Notes under the pieces: generated by a model
What the model was told of the DNA's origin: nothing
What the model saw: only the letters and a program-made list of their open reading frames with translations
The model's database searches: none
Part shown: one piece after another, positions 44,778 through 53,363 of the stretch
Layout of the letters: each line of letters begins with the position of its first letter
Position numbering within the stretch: the stretch's first letter is position 1
Source: Hoeflea algicola
GTDB taxonomy: Bacteria; Pseudomonadota; Alphaproteobacteria; Rhizobiales; Rhizobiaceae
Length of the DNA: 64,000 bases
Direction of reading: 5' to 3'
NCBI RefSeq assembly: GCF_026619415.1
Contig: NZ_JAOVZR010000001.1
Span: forward strand, 3,332,501-3,396,500
Position numbers and translations under genes: made by a program

Positions 44778-45557
44778 ATGGACCTTGGACTGAAACAAAA
44801 ACGGGTTCTCATAACCGGAGCGTCACAAGGGATTGGCGCCGGCCTCGCCGAAGCCTTTGCAGAGGAGGGCGCGGATCTACATCTCGTTGCGCGGTCGGCG
44901 GAACGATTGGGCGAGCTTGCGAACCGCCTGGGCGGCGATCACGGTGTCAATGTCCGGGTGCAGGCACTGGATCTGACCGCCAGCGGCTCGGTCGCCGAAG
45001 TTGTGGCCAATGCCGGCGATGTCGATATTCTCGTCAACAATGCGGGTGCAATCCCGGGTGGCGATCTCTGGAAAGTCGATGCCGAAAACTGGCGCGCTGG
45101 CTGGGAGTTGAAAGTCTTCGGCTATATCGACCTGTGCCGCGAAATTTATCCGCTGATGAAAGCCCGTGGTAGCGGTGTGATCCTGAACAATATCGGCAAT
45201 GGTGGCGAAAACCCTGACTTCGACTACATCGCCGGGAGCACCGGCAATGCGGCGCTCATGGCACTCACTCGAGCTCTTGGTGGCCGCAGTCTCGACGATG
45301 GCATTCGCGTTCTCGGGATCAATCCCGGCCCAGTGGCGACCGACCGGATCAATAACATGCTGAAGACCCGCGCAGCCGCACGCCTTGGCGATGCCGAACG
45401 CTATGCAGAGTATCTGCTCAGCTATCCGCTCGGTCGCGCTGCGACCGTCCGGGAAGTGGCCGACCTGTTTGTGTATCTGGCGTCGCACCGCTCGGGATAC
45501 AGTTCCGGTGCCATCTTCACCGTCGACGGCGGGATCACCTCCCGCCGGTCGATCTGA
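44778..45557 (+). CDS. SDR-family protein lacking the catalytic lysine
   Basis: Short-chain dehydrogenase fold of 259 residues. The cofactor loop TGASQGIGAGLAEAF near residue 13 and NNAGA are canonical. In place of YxxxK, the region reads FDYIAGSTGNAALMALTRAL, so Lys is absent whichever way the helix is aligned (Ser or Asn in its place). Such SDRs exist as a recognisable subgroup in this kind of cluster, and may use altered chemistry or bind NAD(P) without reducing. It stands between the ligase and the crotonase genes; 143 bases of non-coding DNA precede it. Confidence 0.8.
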   Translation: MDLGLKQKRVLITGASQGIGAGLAEAFAEEGADLHLVARSAERLGELANRLGGDHGVNVRVQALDLTASGSVAEVVANAGDVDILVNNAGAIPGGDLWKVDAENWRAGWELKVFGYIDLCREIYPLMKARGSGVILNNIGNGGENPDFDYIAGSTGNAALMALTRALGGRSLDDGIRVLGINPGPVATDRINNMLKTRAAARLGDAERYAEYLLSYPLGRAATVREVADLFVYLASHRSGYSSGAIFTVDGGITSRRSI

Positions 45558-45610
45558 AAAAATCATCTGCCGGAGCGTTCAGCGCCATCGCACTACTGGA
45601 GTAGATTTCC

Positions 45611-46417
45611 GTGACCCAGACTTATTCCGACTACAAGACGATTTTGTTTGACCGCCCTGCCGAGGGTGTTTTGCGGTTGACCATGAACCGGCCCGAGAAG
45701 CTCAATGCACTGGATTGGGTCGGTCATACCGAGCTTGCGGAAGTCTGGCGGTTGATCGACGCGGATCCGGAGGTTCGTGCCGTCATTCTGGCCGGCGCCG
45801 GGCGTGCCTTTTCCGCCGGTGGCGATCTCGAGGTGGTCGACGATCTGATCAACAGTTTCGAGGCACGCAGCCGAATGTGGAAAGACGCCAAGGATCTGGT
45901 TTACAACATCATCAACTGCTCCAAGCCGATAGTCTCGGCTATCCATGGCCCCGCCGTCGGTGCGGGCCTGGTTGCGGGCATTCTGGCCGATATTTCGATT
46001 GCCGCCAAAAGCGCAAAAATTGTCGACGGCCATACCCGGCTCGGAGTTGCCGGCGGCGATCATGCCGCGATCATCTGGCCGCTGCTTTGCGGCATGGCAA
46101 AGGCCAAGTACCACCTCCTGCTGTGCGAACCGGTGAGTGGCGAGAAGGCCGAAGAGATCGGTCTGGTTTCGCTCTCGGTTGAGGATGATCAGCTTCAGGA
46201 CAAGGCGCTTGAGATCGCCATCCGCTTGGCCAATGGCGCGCCTAACGCCATCCGCTGGACCAAATACGCGATGAACAACTGGCTGCGCATGGCCGGACCT
46301 GCATTCGATACCTCGCTGGCGCTCGAGATGATGGGTTTTGGTGGACCAGAAGTGGTCGAAGGACTGGCGTCGCACCGGGAGAAGCGGGAGCCGGATTTCA
46401 CCAAGTTTCCTGGCTGA
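45611..46417 (+). CDS. Enoyl-CoA hydratase/isomerase (crotonase family)
   Basis: Crotonase-fold protein of 268 residues. The oxyanion-hole loops are [15 protein letters not shown] near residue 70 and [20 protein letters not shown] near 115. Typical hydratases have two Glu residues; at the second position [12 protein letters not shown] appears, with Asp rather than Glu, so isomerase, hydrolase or ring-cleaving activity is equally possible. It starts with GTG at 45611, with GGAG some distance upstream. It belongs to the string of genes after the ligase. Confidence 0.85.
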   Translation: MTQTYSDYKTILFDRPAEGVLRLTMNRPEKLNALDWVGHTELAEVWRLIDADPEVRAVILAGAGRAFSAGGDLEVVDDLINSFEARSRMWKDAKDLVYNIINCSKPIVSAIHGPAVGAGLVAGILADISIAAKSAKIVDGHTRLGVAGGDHAAIIWPLLCGMAKAKYHLLLCEPVSGEKAEEIGLVSLSVEDDQLQDKALEIAIRLANGAPNAIRWTKYAMNNWLRMAGPAFDTSLALEMMGFGGPEVVEGLASHREKREPDFTKFPG

Positions 46418-46438
46418 AGCTGAACCAAGGCGCATCTG

Positions 46439-48457
46439 ATGTTCGAGAAATTATTTTCCCCGCTCAAAATAGGCGCGATGACGATTCCCAACCGGATTGT
46501 CATGGCGCCGCATGCCGTGGGCTTCCTTCCCGGTTACGGAGGCGCGGTCGATCGGGTGATTGACTATCACGTCGAACGCGCCAAGGGCGGGGTGGGCATG
46601 ATCGTCATGTCCAATTTCCTGTTCCTGCCTTCGTGGCGGCGACTTGCGACATGGGGCGGCGAAATGGAAACATCGCCATTGGGAACGCTGGACCGGATCG
46701 ACGACCCCGCCCTGATTCCCGACTACCGACGTCTGGTTTCAGGTGTCCATTCCCACGGTGCGCGCTTCATATCCCAGCTCAATGCCAGTGGCCGGCAAAT
46801 CCATCCACCGGGTGTGAAAAACTATACCATTCCGCTGTACGCGCCCTCGGCCATCCCTTGTCCCAGGACGCATGAAATTCCGCGCGCGATGGAAATTGCC
46901 GACATCGAGGAATATCTCGAAGCATTCGCGACCTCTGCCTGGAATGTCGCTGAAGCCGGTGGAGATGGTGTCGAGTTGTTTGCCGCGCAGGGGTACCTGT
47001 TGCATGAATTCCTGTCGCCGAACACCAACCAGCGTACCGACCGGTATGGCGGCGATCTGGAAGGACGCATGCGGTTCCTGATGGAGAGCATTGCGGCGAT
47101 CCGCAAGCGTGTTGGCTCAGGCTTTGTCATCGGCGTCAGGATGAACGCTGAAGACAGGTTGCCCGGCGGGATTGACCTGGCTGCGGCCATGGAAATAGCC
47201 AGCCGCCTGTCGGCAACCGGCGCCGTTGATTATCTTAACGTCAGCGGCCTGACCTCGGCTTCCTATCCGGGCTGGATTTCTGACATGACCGCGCCCGAGG
47301 CGCAATTCGCCGCCGGTGCCGGCGAAATTCGGAAAGTGGCCGGCGGCCTGCCCGTTTGCCTCGTTTCCCGGATTCCAACCCCGAATCTGGCGGAATCTCT
47401 GCTGCTGTCAGGGCAGACCGACATGATCGGTCTGGTGCGGCCGCTGATTTCCGATCCGGAATGGCCCAACAAGGCCCGGGCCGGATTGCTCGATGACATA
47501 CGTTTGTGCACCTATTCAAACCAGGCGTGCCTGATGGGGATCGACAAGGGGCGTGGCGTTGGCTGCGTTCATAACACCGCCGTGGGCCGCGAACGTCAGC
47601 TCGGAATCGGGACCATGCGGCCGGCTGAGCGCTCCCGCAATGTTGCGGTTGTTGGCGGAGGTCCAGCCGGCATGGCTGCAGCCCGCATCGCCCATGAACG
47701 CGGACACCGGGTGACGCTGTTTGAGGCGGCGGACCGGTTGGGCGGGCAAAATCTGATGACCGCGGCGATGCGCTCGCGCCGCCAGTTTGCCGAGGTGACC
47801 CGCTGGCAGGAGCACATGCTCCGCAAGTCCCCGGTGGATATCCGGACTGGTGTCACGGCAACAGCGGCGCAACTCGAGGGATTTGAGGCGATCGTGCTGG
47901 CAACCGGATCGCAGCCGATCCGCAAGGGGCGATCCGCTTTCAGGCCGGGGTTGGAGTGTATCCAGGGTGCTGACTGGGCGGGTGTGCATACCACCTGGGA
48001 TGTGTTCCGCCGGCCCGAGGATATCGGGCACCGCGTGGTGGTGATCGACGAGGACCCGCATCTGTCTGCGGCCTATGTCGCCGAACATCTGGCGGATGAG
48101 GGCCATGACGTAATGGTTGTAACGCCCTATTTGCATGCCGGATCGGCGTTGCATCCAGATCATGTTCCTGATTTTTATCGCCGTCTGCGCCCCAAGGGCG
48201 TGGATGTCCTGGCCAACATGCTCGTCGTGTCGGTCGGAAACGACGGTGTGCGTCTGGAGGACCGTTTCGACGGGAACGGGAAGCATCTGGAGGATGTCGA
48301 CACGGTTATCTTCGGTGTTGGGCAGCGCGCGGATCGAGGTTTGTTTGACGAGTTGGCGGGAGCATCTGTGGAAATTCATTTGGTTGGTGATTGCAATACC
48401 CCCCGTCTGATCACCGACGCGATCCTGGATGGAGAGCGTGCCGGATGGATGCTTTAG
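46439..48457 (+). CDS. 2,4-dienoyl-CoA reductase-like flavoprotein with altered Fe-S and active sites
   Basis: Three-part flavoenzyme of 672 residues like FadH: an FMN TIM barrel (1-340), an Fe-S loop (about 357-376) and an FAD/NAD(P) module from about 400 ([17 protein letters not shown]). In the Fe-S loop the pattern is Cys357-x2-Ser360-x3-Cys364-x11-Cys376, so the second of the four usual cysteines is Ser. In the barrel the catalytic HxxN/H pair is replaced by [13 protein letters not shown] (Phe and Gln), though Tyr-Leu-Leu-His remains. The cluster-bound electron path may be weak or differently ligated. It starts 21 bases after the crotonase stop and precedes an SDR gene. Confidence 0.88.
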   Translation: MFEKLFSPLKIGAMTIPNRIVMAPHAVGFLPGYGGAVDRVIDYHVERAKGGVGMIVMSNFLFLPSWRRLATWGGEMETSPLGTLDRIDDPALIPDYRRLVSGVHSHGARFISQLNASGRQIHPPGVKNYTIPLYAPSAIPCPRTHEIPRAMEIADIEEYLEAFATSAWNVAEAGGDGVELFAAQGYLLHEFLSPNTNQRTDRYGGDLEGRMRFLMESIAAIRKRVGSGFVIGVRMNAEDRLPGGIDLAAAMEIASRLSATGAVDYLNVSGLTSASYPGWISDMTAPEAQFAAGAGEIRKVAGGLPVCLVSRIPTPNLAESLLLSGQTDMIGLVRPLISDPEWPNKARAGLLDDIRLCTYSNQACLMGIDKGRGVGCVHNTAVGRERQLGIGTMRPAERSRNVAVVGGGPAGMAAARIAHERGHRVTLFEAADRLGGQNLMTAAMRSRRQFAEVTRWQEHMLRKSPVDIRTGVTATAAQLEGFEAIVLATGSQPIRKGRSAFRPGLECIQGADWAGVHTTWDVFRRPEDIGHRVVVIDEDPHLSAAYVAEHLADEGHDVMVVTPYLHAGSALHPDHVPDFYRRLRPKGVDVLANMLVVSVGNDGVRLEDRFDGNGKHLEDVDTVIFGVGQRADRGLFDELAGASVEIHLVGDCNTPRLITDAILDGERAGWML

Positions 48458-48473
48458 TGAGGGAACGGACGAT

Positions 48474-49226
48474 ATGAGACTCAAGAATAAAGTCGCGCTG
48501 ATCACCGGTGGTGGAGCAGGAATTGGCCGGGCATCGGCAGTGTTGTTTTCGTCCGAAGGCGCCAGGGTCGTGGTGGCCGAGCGCGATACGGCCGCGGGTG
48601 AAGATACGGTGCGTGAAATCATCGCTGCCGGCGGAGACGCCATTTTCGTGCAGACGGATGTGACCGAGGATCTTCAGGTCAAGGCGGCGGTCGAGCGCAC
48701 CGTTGAAGTCTATGGCGGCATTGATGTGCTTTACAACAATGTCGGCGGATCAACCTTGCGGGACGGCCCGGTGACAACTGCGCCGTTCGAGGAATTCTGG
48801 AGCAAGATCAAGATCGATGTCTTTGGCACTTGGCTCGGATGTCACTACGCGATTCCCAAGATGATCGAGCGGGGCGGCGGGTCGGTCATCAACACCACGT
48901 CAATGGTGGCGCTTATGGGAACCCCGAGCAAGGATGCCTATACAGCCGCGAAGGGAGCCGTGGCATCGTTGACGCGGTCGATGGCCGTCGAATTCGGCAA
49001 GCACAAGATCCGGGTGAACGCCCTCGCGCCGGCGGCGACATTGACGGATCGTGTCGTGAAAATTCTTGAACAGGATGGTGTCTCTGCAAAAATTGCCGAG
49101 AATTATTTGCTTGGCTATCCGCAACCCATCGATATTGCCAATGCGGCATTGTATTTGGCCAGCGATGAATCTCGGGTCACAACCGGGCAGATACTGGCCA
49201 TCGACAGCGGCATCACCATTTCCTAG
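48474..49226 (+). CDS. SDR-family oxidoreductase
   Basis: Classical SDR of 250 residues: TGGGAGIGRASAVLF near residue 13, NNVGG near 87, catalytic Ser in NTTSMVALMG and Tyr-Lys in AYTAAKGAVASLTRS near 153. It oxidises or reduces an alcohol/ketone using NAD(H) or NADP(H). It is the last gene of the cluster and is followed by a good intrinsic terminator. The start at 48474 is supported by GAGGGA upstream and standard length; the frame is open 15 codons earlier inside the preceding gene. Confidence 0.9.
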   Translation: MRLKNKVALITGGGAGIGRASAVLFSSEGARVVVAERDTAAGEDTVREIIAAGGDAIFVQTDVTEDLQVKAAVERTVEVYGGIDVLYNNVGGSTLRDGPVTTAPFEEFWSKIKIDVFGTWLGCHYAIPKMIERGGGSVINTTSMVALMGTPSKDAYTAAKGAVASLTRSMAVEFGKHKIRVNALAPAATLTDRVVKILEQDGVSAKIAENYLLGYPQPIDIANAALYLASDESRVTTGQILAIDSGITIS

Positions 49227-49341
49227 CAACTGTGTTTACGCATTGAATTGAAGTCGCCGTGGATTCCTGGTTTTGAGGAGTGAATTTGCGATTGATCTCA
49301 ACCTGCGTGCAATTGCGACATGCATTGATTCAGGTTCTTAC

Positions 49342-49380
49342 AGCGCTGCGCGTCCAATCGGGCGTGCAGCGCTTTTGTTT
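49342..49380 (+). terminator. Rho-independent terminator of the catabolic cluster
   Basis: AGCGCTGCGCG (49342-49352) and CGTGCAGCGCT (49363-49373) pair over 11 bp with one G-T wobble around a 10-base loop, followed by TTTTGTTT. It stands 115 bases after the last SDR stop and ends the + strand transcript. Confidence 0.85.
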
Positions 49381-49401
49381 GTGCGGCTTTCACAGCCCCT
49401 T

Positions 49402-49723
49402 TAGAGCCGTTCATCTTTAAATGGAATCGTTTGAGCGCCGCAATTTCGTGATCTGGCAAGAAGCGTGCGGTGACGCGGCGCCAGCACCGTTAGCCGTGCG
49501 CCACGCAGTCCCGAACGCGAAAGAACAAGCTCACACGATCGCCTCTCAACGCTGGCTCTGAGGGTGTCGGAAGCACCGCCGCGCGCCTCGCTTGGATGTC
49601 TTTTCCACGCCAGCGTCGTCAAAATCCTCGCACGATGCGCGGCATCGTGGCTGCGGTGTTTTCCTAACTGACGCGGAAAACCCATTCCATCAAACTGCTT
49701 CCATTTAAAGATCAACGACTCTA
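49402..49723. mobile_element. TA-flanked miniature element with terminal inverted repeats (MITE-like)
   Basis: The ends are near-identical in opposite orientation: TAGAGCCGTTCATCTTTAAA at the left (from 49402) and the complement of TAGAGTCGTTGATCTTTAAA at the right (to 49723), continuing ATGGAA on both. Each end is bounded by TA, the usual duplication of IS630/Tc1-like elements. The 322-base body has no transposase; one minus-strand frame of 104 codons covers nearly all of it but starts within the repeat and matches nothing known to me. It probably moves in trans. It lies just past the terminator of the CoA cluster. Confidence 0.7.
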
Positions 49724-49846
49724 GCAGGTTGCCTAAAGCGTTTCATGTTTTGACGGACGCATATCCTGCATTTGTGAGATAGTTGGCGCATTCTTGGGGT
49801 TTGCGCTCGGCAATCTCGTAATCGCGCCCACCCGGTTCAGTTCTGA

Positions 49847-50014
49847 GTGGAAATCAACACATTCAGGACGAGATCACTGAATCGGCTGCTTGAAACGATT
49901 TGGCATCCACGCGAGAGATGGTTCAATTCAGATCAGCGCCGAGAGGAAGCGTTCTTTAACGAGTGGTCAGCAGGCACAAATTCGGAGTTCTTTGATTTAA
50001 AGTCGTTAGTTTGA
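49847..50014 (+). CDS. Short ORF or gene remnant, 55 codons
   Basis: A GTG-initiated frame encodes a hydrophilic peptide rich in Arg, Glu, Phe and Trp, ending LKSLV before TGA. Its middle reads WHPRERWFNSDQRREEAFFN. No ribosome site is convincing and no family is recognised. It may be a small protein or, more probably, the tail of a decayed gene next to the miniature element. Confidence 0.2.
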   Translation: MEINTFRTRSLNRLLETIWHPRERWFNSDQRREEAFFNEWSAGTNSEFFDLKSLV

Positions 50015-50070
50015 CCTGAGACTCGAGTTCCCTCCAGTAGTTTTTTCATCGTAGACAAGTCGCGACCAGC

Positions 50071-50928
50071 CTACGATTTTGCCTCTCGGATAAAATTGCG
50101 GATCAATGGTAACCGGATAGCAGACCGTGACCAAATAACACCCACTTCCCGCAAAGGGGCGTCCGTCAGTTCCATCTGATTGATCCGTGCACCTTGAGGC
50201 CAAGGTGCAGGCCAGTTGGGTATGATTGAAACGCCCAACCCCCGCGACACCATGATCACGATAGCCTCGAGCGAATCCAGTTCGTGTTGCTCGCATGGTC
50301 GAATTCTCTGTGCGTGAAGATACTGATCGACGATGCGTCCGCCCCAGTGGTTGCGATCATAGCGGATAAAAGGTTCCTTCCGTAGCATGACCGTGGCATC
50401 GACTTCGCCCAGCCCTGGAGGTGAAATGAATAGGTGCTGCTCTCTGCGCAGGGTTGTCCAGTTGAGTGACTTGGGCAGCAGAAAGTGTGGTTTCACGAGA
50501 ATGGCGAGGTCCAGTTCACCTTGTGTTAGTCTGGTATAGAGATCTCCTGAGGTTCCGGGGACGAGATACAGGTCAATGCCCGGCTGATTACGGCGCAGCT
50601 TGAGCAGAATATCCGGCATCAACCCAGTCAGCACAGTCTGAATTACACCGATCCTGAGCCGACCGGTTCCGGTATCTGCCGACGCAACAGCCTTCATGTC
50701 CTCTTCCAGCGCCAGCATTTGTCGAGCGCTTGCCACCAGCGCATGCGCGGGAGCGGTGGGTTGCATCCTTTGCCCCACTCTTCGCAACAGTTGCTGACCA
50801 ATCTCAGCTTCCAGCGCTTTGATCCGCTGGTTGACGGCCGAGGCTGTGATGTTCATTCGACGCGCGGTTTCGGCAGCCGAACCGGTCTCGATTACAGTTA
50901 GCAAGGTCTGTAGGAAACGGGTCTCCAT
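50071..50928 (-). CDS. LysR-family transcriptional regulator (second)
   Basis: LysR regulator of 285 residues with a short N-terminus: the helix-turn-helix spans about 12-55 (GSAAETARRMNITASAVNQR), followed by the effector domain from about 85 (GTGRLRIGVIQTVL). The C-terminal SRGLGVSIIPNW segment resembles the remnant found at 53364. It is read divergently from the SDR gene at 51070 across a spacer with an ATAC-N5-GTAT dyad and a perfect TATAAT, so it probably regulates that unit. It belongs to the junction zone, whose genes look less GC-rich than their neighbours. Confidence 0.88.
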   Translation of the reverse strand: METRFLQTLLTVIETGSAAETARRMNITASAVNQRIKALEAEIGQQLLRRVGQRMQPTAPAHALVASARQMLALEEDMKAVASADTGTGRLRIGVIQTVLTGLMPDILLKLRRNQPGIDLYLVPGTSGDLYTRLTQGELDLAILVKPHFLLPKSLNWTTLRREQHLFISPPGLGEVDATVMLRKEPFIRYDRNHWGGRIVDQYLHAQRIRPCEQHELDSLEAIVIMVSRGLGVSIIPNWPAPWPQGARINQMELTDAPLREVGVIWSRSAIRLPLIRNFIREAKS

Positions 50929-50935
50929 CGACAGT

Positions 50936-50986
50936 TTTCCTTAATTTTGAATGCGATACTTAGCGTATTTCCTTAACATCTATAAT
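50936..50986 (+). promoter_or_regulatory. Promoter of the SDR/RraA unit with LysR-type dyad
   Basis: A perfect -10 box TATAAT is at 50981-50986 with no good -35 at 17 bp upstream, as in activator-dependent promoters. ATAC-N5-GTAT (50956-50968) lies where the -35 would be. The direct repeat TTTCCTTAA occurs at 50936-50944 and 50968-50976, 32 bases apart (three helical turns), flanking the dyad. Confidence 0.55.
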
Positions 50987-51069
50987 GAGGTTTTATTGTG
51001 CCTAGTTTCCAGCGGTGGTGCGCAGCGCGGACGCTTGCGATCGACTGACACAGGATTAAGGAGTATCCA

Positions 51070-51855
51070 ATGGATCTCGGGATCAAAGATAAAACCGCGC
51101 TGGTTTTGGGAGCTGGCGGCGGACTTGGCGGGGCCATTGCAAAATCGTTGGCGCGCGAGAGCGTACGCGTGGCGGTTTGTAACCGCTCGGTTGAGGGTGC
51201 GGAGCGTACTGTTGCCGAAATCCGTGCCGCGGGTGGCCAAGCAATCCCTGTCATCTGGGACTTGGGGGATTTGTCACAAATTAGCGCGCGAGTTTCCGAG
51301 ATCGAGGCAGCCTATGGCAGCATCGACATTCTTGTGAATAACACCGGAGGGCCAAAGCCCGGCCCTGTTTCAGGGCAAGAATCTGGAGTCTGGCAAGCGA
51401 GCTTTCAGTCGATGGTGCTGTCGGTAATAGCACTGACAGACCGTGTTTTACCTGGAATGCGGGCAAAGAATTGGGGCAGGATTATTACCTCGACCTCGTC
51501 GGGCGTCATTTCGCCCATTCCAAACTTGGGTCTGTCGAATACGCTGCGTACCTCACTGGTAGGGTGGTCCAAGACGTTGTCGCGTGAGATCGGCCGCGAC
51601 GGAATTACGGCAAACATCATCTTGCCGGGCCGTATCGCCACACAGCGTATCAATTTTCTTGATGATCAAAAGGCCGAGCGCGAAGGCCGCAGCCTTGAGG
51701 AGATCTCAGCCGAAAGTATCGCCATGATTCCGGTGGGCCGTTATGGTGACCCGGCCGAGTATGGTGATGCGGTCGCTTTTCTTGCCAGTGCGCGGGCAAG
51801 CTACATCACTGGCTGCACCATCCGCGTGGATGGCGGGCTGATCCCCAGTATCTGA
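51070..51855 (+). CDS. SDR-family protein with SxxxR in place of YxxxK
   Basis: Short-chain dehydrogenase fold of 261 residues. The cofactor loop [18 protein letters not shown] near residue 16 and NNTGG near 93 are canonical; ITSTSSGVI supplies the Ser strand. The helix with the catalytic pair reads [18 protein letters not shown], so Tyr is Ser and Lys is Arg by alignment. This substitution is shared by one known SDR subgroup and implies an unusual mechanism. It is followed 20 bases later by an RraA/aldolase-like gene and is read away from the LysR gene at 50071. Confidence 0.82.
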   Translation: MDLGIKDKTALVLGAGGGLGGAIAKSLARESVRVAVCNRSVEGAERTVAEIRAAGGQAIPVIWDLGDLSQISARVSEIEAAYGSIDILVNNTGGPKPGPVSGQESGVWQASFQSMVLSVIALTDRVLPGMRAKNWGRIITSTSSGVISPIPNLGLSNTLRTSLVGWSKTLSREIGRDGITANIILPGRIATQRINFLDDQKAEREGRSLEEISAESIAMIPVGRYGDPAEYGDAVAFLASARASYITGCTIRVDGGLIPSI

Positions 51856-51875
51856 CCTGAACTGAGAGAACGGAT

Positions 51876-52598
51876 ATGACCGAGAATAAACTTCCCTATA
51901 ACGAGAAAAAGGCCATCGAAGCGCTCAAGGAGATCACCACAGCCACGTTGACTACGGTGTTGTTAAAAAAAGGGCTGCGCAATGTCTGGCTGCGCGGTGC
52001 GGCGTCGATCAAAGAAGGCCAGCCCCGCCTCGTGGGGCGCGCCTTCACCTTGCGCTTTGTACCCGTGCGGGAGGACCTAGCGACGCCCGAAAGCTGGTCC
52101 TCACCGATTTCGACCCGTGCCGCCATTGAGGCAATGCCGGAAGGGGTAATCGCAGTGGTCGATGCGATGGGCGTCACCGACGCCGGCGTCTTTGGTGACA
52201 TCCTCTGTGCACGCATGGCGAAACGCGGGGTGGCAGCGTTGGTAACCGATGGCGTGGTGCGTGATGTGGCCGGTGTCCTTTCTACCGGCTTGCCTGTCTG
52301 GTGTGCGGGTGTTGCGGCTCCTCCCTCCGTTGCTGGTCTCACATTCGTCAATTGGCAGGAACCCATCGCTTGCGGCGGGGTTGCGGTCTATCCGGATGAT
52401 CTGGTGGTTATCGATGACGATGGGGCGGTGCTTATTCCGGCGAAAATGGTCGAGGAGGTGATCGAAATGGGCAGCGAGCAGGAGCGGTTGGAAAGTTGGA
52501 TCCTGGGCGAGGTTGAGGCGGGCCATCAGCTGATGGGACTCTATCCTGCCAATGCCGAAAACAAGGCTCGTTACGAGCACTGGAAGGCAACACAGTAA
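51876..52598 (+). CDS. RraA-like / 4-hydroxy-4-methyl-2-oxoglutarate aldolase family protein
   Basis: Swivelling beta-alpha fold protein of 240 residues. Divalent-metal/oxoacid site residues appear in VFGDILCARMAKRGVAALVT and the following DGVVRDVAG near residue 125 (Arg-Asp pair). The family includes pyruvate-releasing HMG/CHA aldolases and the RNase E inhibitor RraA; an aldolase role fits better in a catabolic unit and at this length (RraA is about 160). The N-terminal ITTATLTTVLLKKGLRNVWL fits the family. It might cleave a hydroxy-oxo acid produced by the SDR upstream. Confidence 0.85.
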   Translation: MTENKLPYNEKKAIEALKEITTATLTTVLLKKGLRNVWLRGAASIKEGQPRLVGRAFTLRFVPVREDLATPESWSSPISTRAAIEAMPEGVIAVVDAMGVTDAGVFGDILCARMAKRGVAALVTDGVVRDVAGVLSTGLPVWCAGVAAPPSVAGLTFVNWQEPIACGGVAVYPDDLVVIDDDGAVLIPAKMVEEVIEMGSEQERLESWILGEVEAGHQLMGLYPANAENKARYEHWKATQ

Positions 52599-52755
52599 GA
52601 GGGGTTCAAACGCACGTTTACTGTGTCTTCGCCATTTGGTTCGTTAAGTGATCGGTCCGTGTGGTGGGCTGCTTCCGAGGAACCTGATCATGTACGAAAG
52701 CCACCTAGCGCCGACACATTTACCGTCGAAATAGTCAACCGAGTATGTAGGCCCA

Positions 52756-52854
52756 ATGGGAGAATATCTGGTCCTTTCTGGAATGGTTTTGGTTGCAGTA
52801 GCCATTCTGGGGGGGCTAGCGTTATCCAGAAAAGGCGCCGGGCTGGATGGATGA
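52756..52854 (+). CDS. Small single-helix membrane peptide, 32 residues
   Basis: A 32-codon frame encodes MGEYLV then a strongly hydrophobic stretch (LSGMVLVAVAILGGLAL) and a basic tail, that is, one membrane helix. Its stop overlaps the start of the next small ORF by four bases (ATGA at 52851), a coupling pattern that argues for translation. It may instead be the first part of a single protein split by a frameshift, because the next ORF looks like the continuation of a membrane-anchored DUF3592-like protein. Confidence 0.4.
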   Translation: MGEYLVLSGMVLVAVAILGGLALSRKGAGLDG

Positions 52855-53066
52855 AAATCGACGCGACTGTCGATGCGGCTTACTATGAAGCGCGGGGCAA
52901 GAACGTCTTTGCGCTGGTTGATGTGTCCTTCTACGATGGAGACATCAGACGAACGATCAAGCGGGTTCCTACAGGTCGTATCGATGTTGAGGGTATTTCT
53001 CCCGGCGACCTCATTGCCATCCTGGTCAACCCGGCTGCCCGAGACCGTTGCGTTGTCGACAGTTAG
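52851..53066 (+). CDS. Small DUF3592-like protein, 71 residues (possibly frameshift-split)
   Basis: The frame starts MKIDATVDAAYY and contains a beta-rich VDVSFYDGDIRR, then GISPGDLIAILVNPAARDRC, the GDxVxVxxxPxxP-like ending of DUF3592-type extracytoplasmic domains. That match is a by-eye resemblance. It overlaps the single-helix peptide by four bases. Together they would form one anchored protein of about 100 residues. The function is unknown. The RraA-like gene ends 157 bases upstream of the pair. Confidence 0.4.
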   Translation: MKIDATVDAAYYEARGKNVFALVDVSFYDGDIRRTIKRVPTGRIDVEGISPGDLIAILVNPAARDRCVVDS

Positions 53067-53363
53067 GTATCTGTGGATCGAGACGTCAACTTCGCTGTCT
53101 TATTGCCGGCGTGGCAAATTCGAAAACCAGATTCAGTGCGTTGGCGAATTTCAAGTTCTAATCCATCACGCCAAATATCAGCAGTACCAGCGGCAAACCC
53201 ATGAACTGTGTTGTCATTTGGCGCGGTGAAACTGCTGGCTGAGCGACTACGGAATCGGGATCGGCGCCGACCATCTTCTAGTGACCTAGCCTTTAGCTCG
53301 CTAAAACCGCAATTGCTGGAGCTCCAAGCTTGCTGACCGCTACCGTCCGCAACGGGCATCAAG

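Noticed and set aside
49401..49715. 104-codon minus-strand frame inside the miniature element
   Set aside because: It starts in the terminal repeat and spans the element body; likely a chance frame of the repeat, though small-protein conservation in other copies would change this view.
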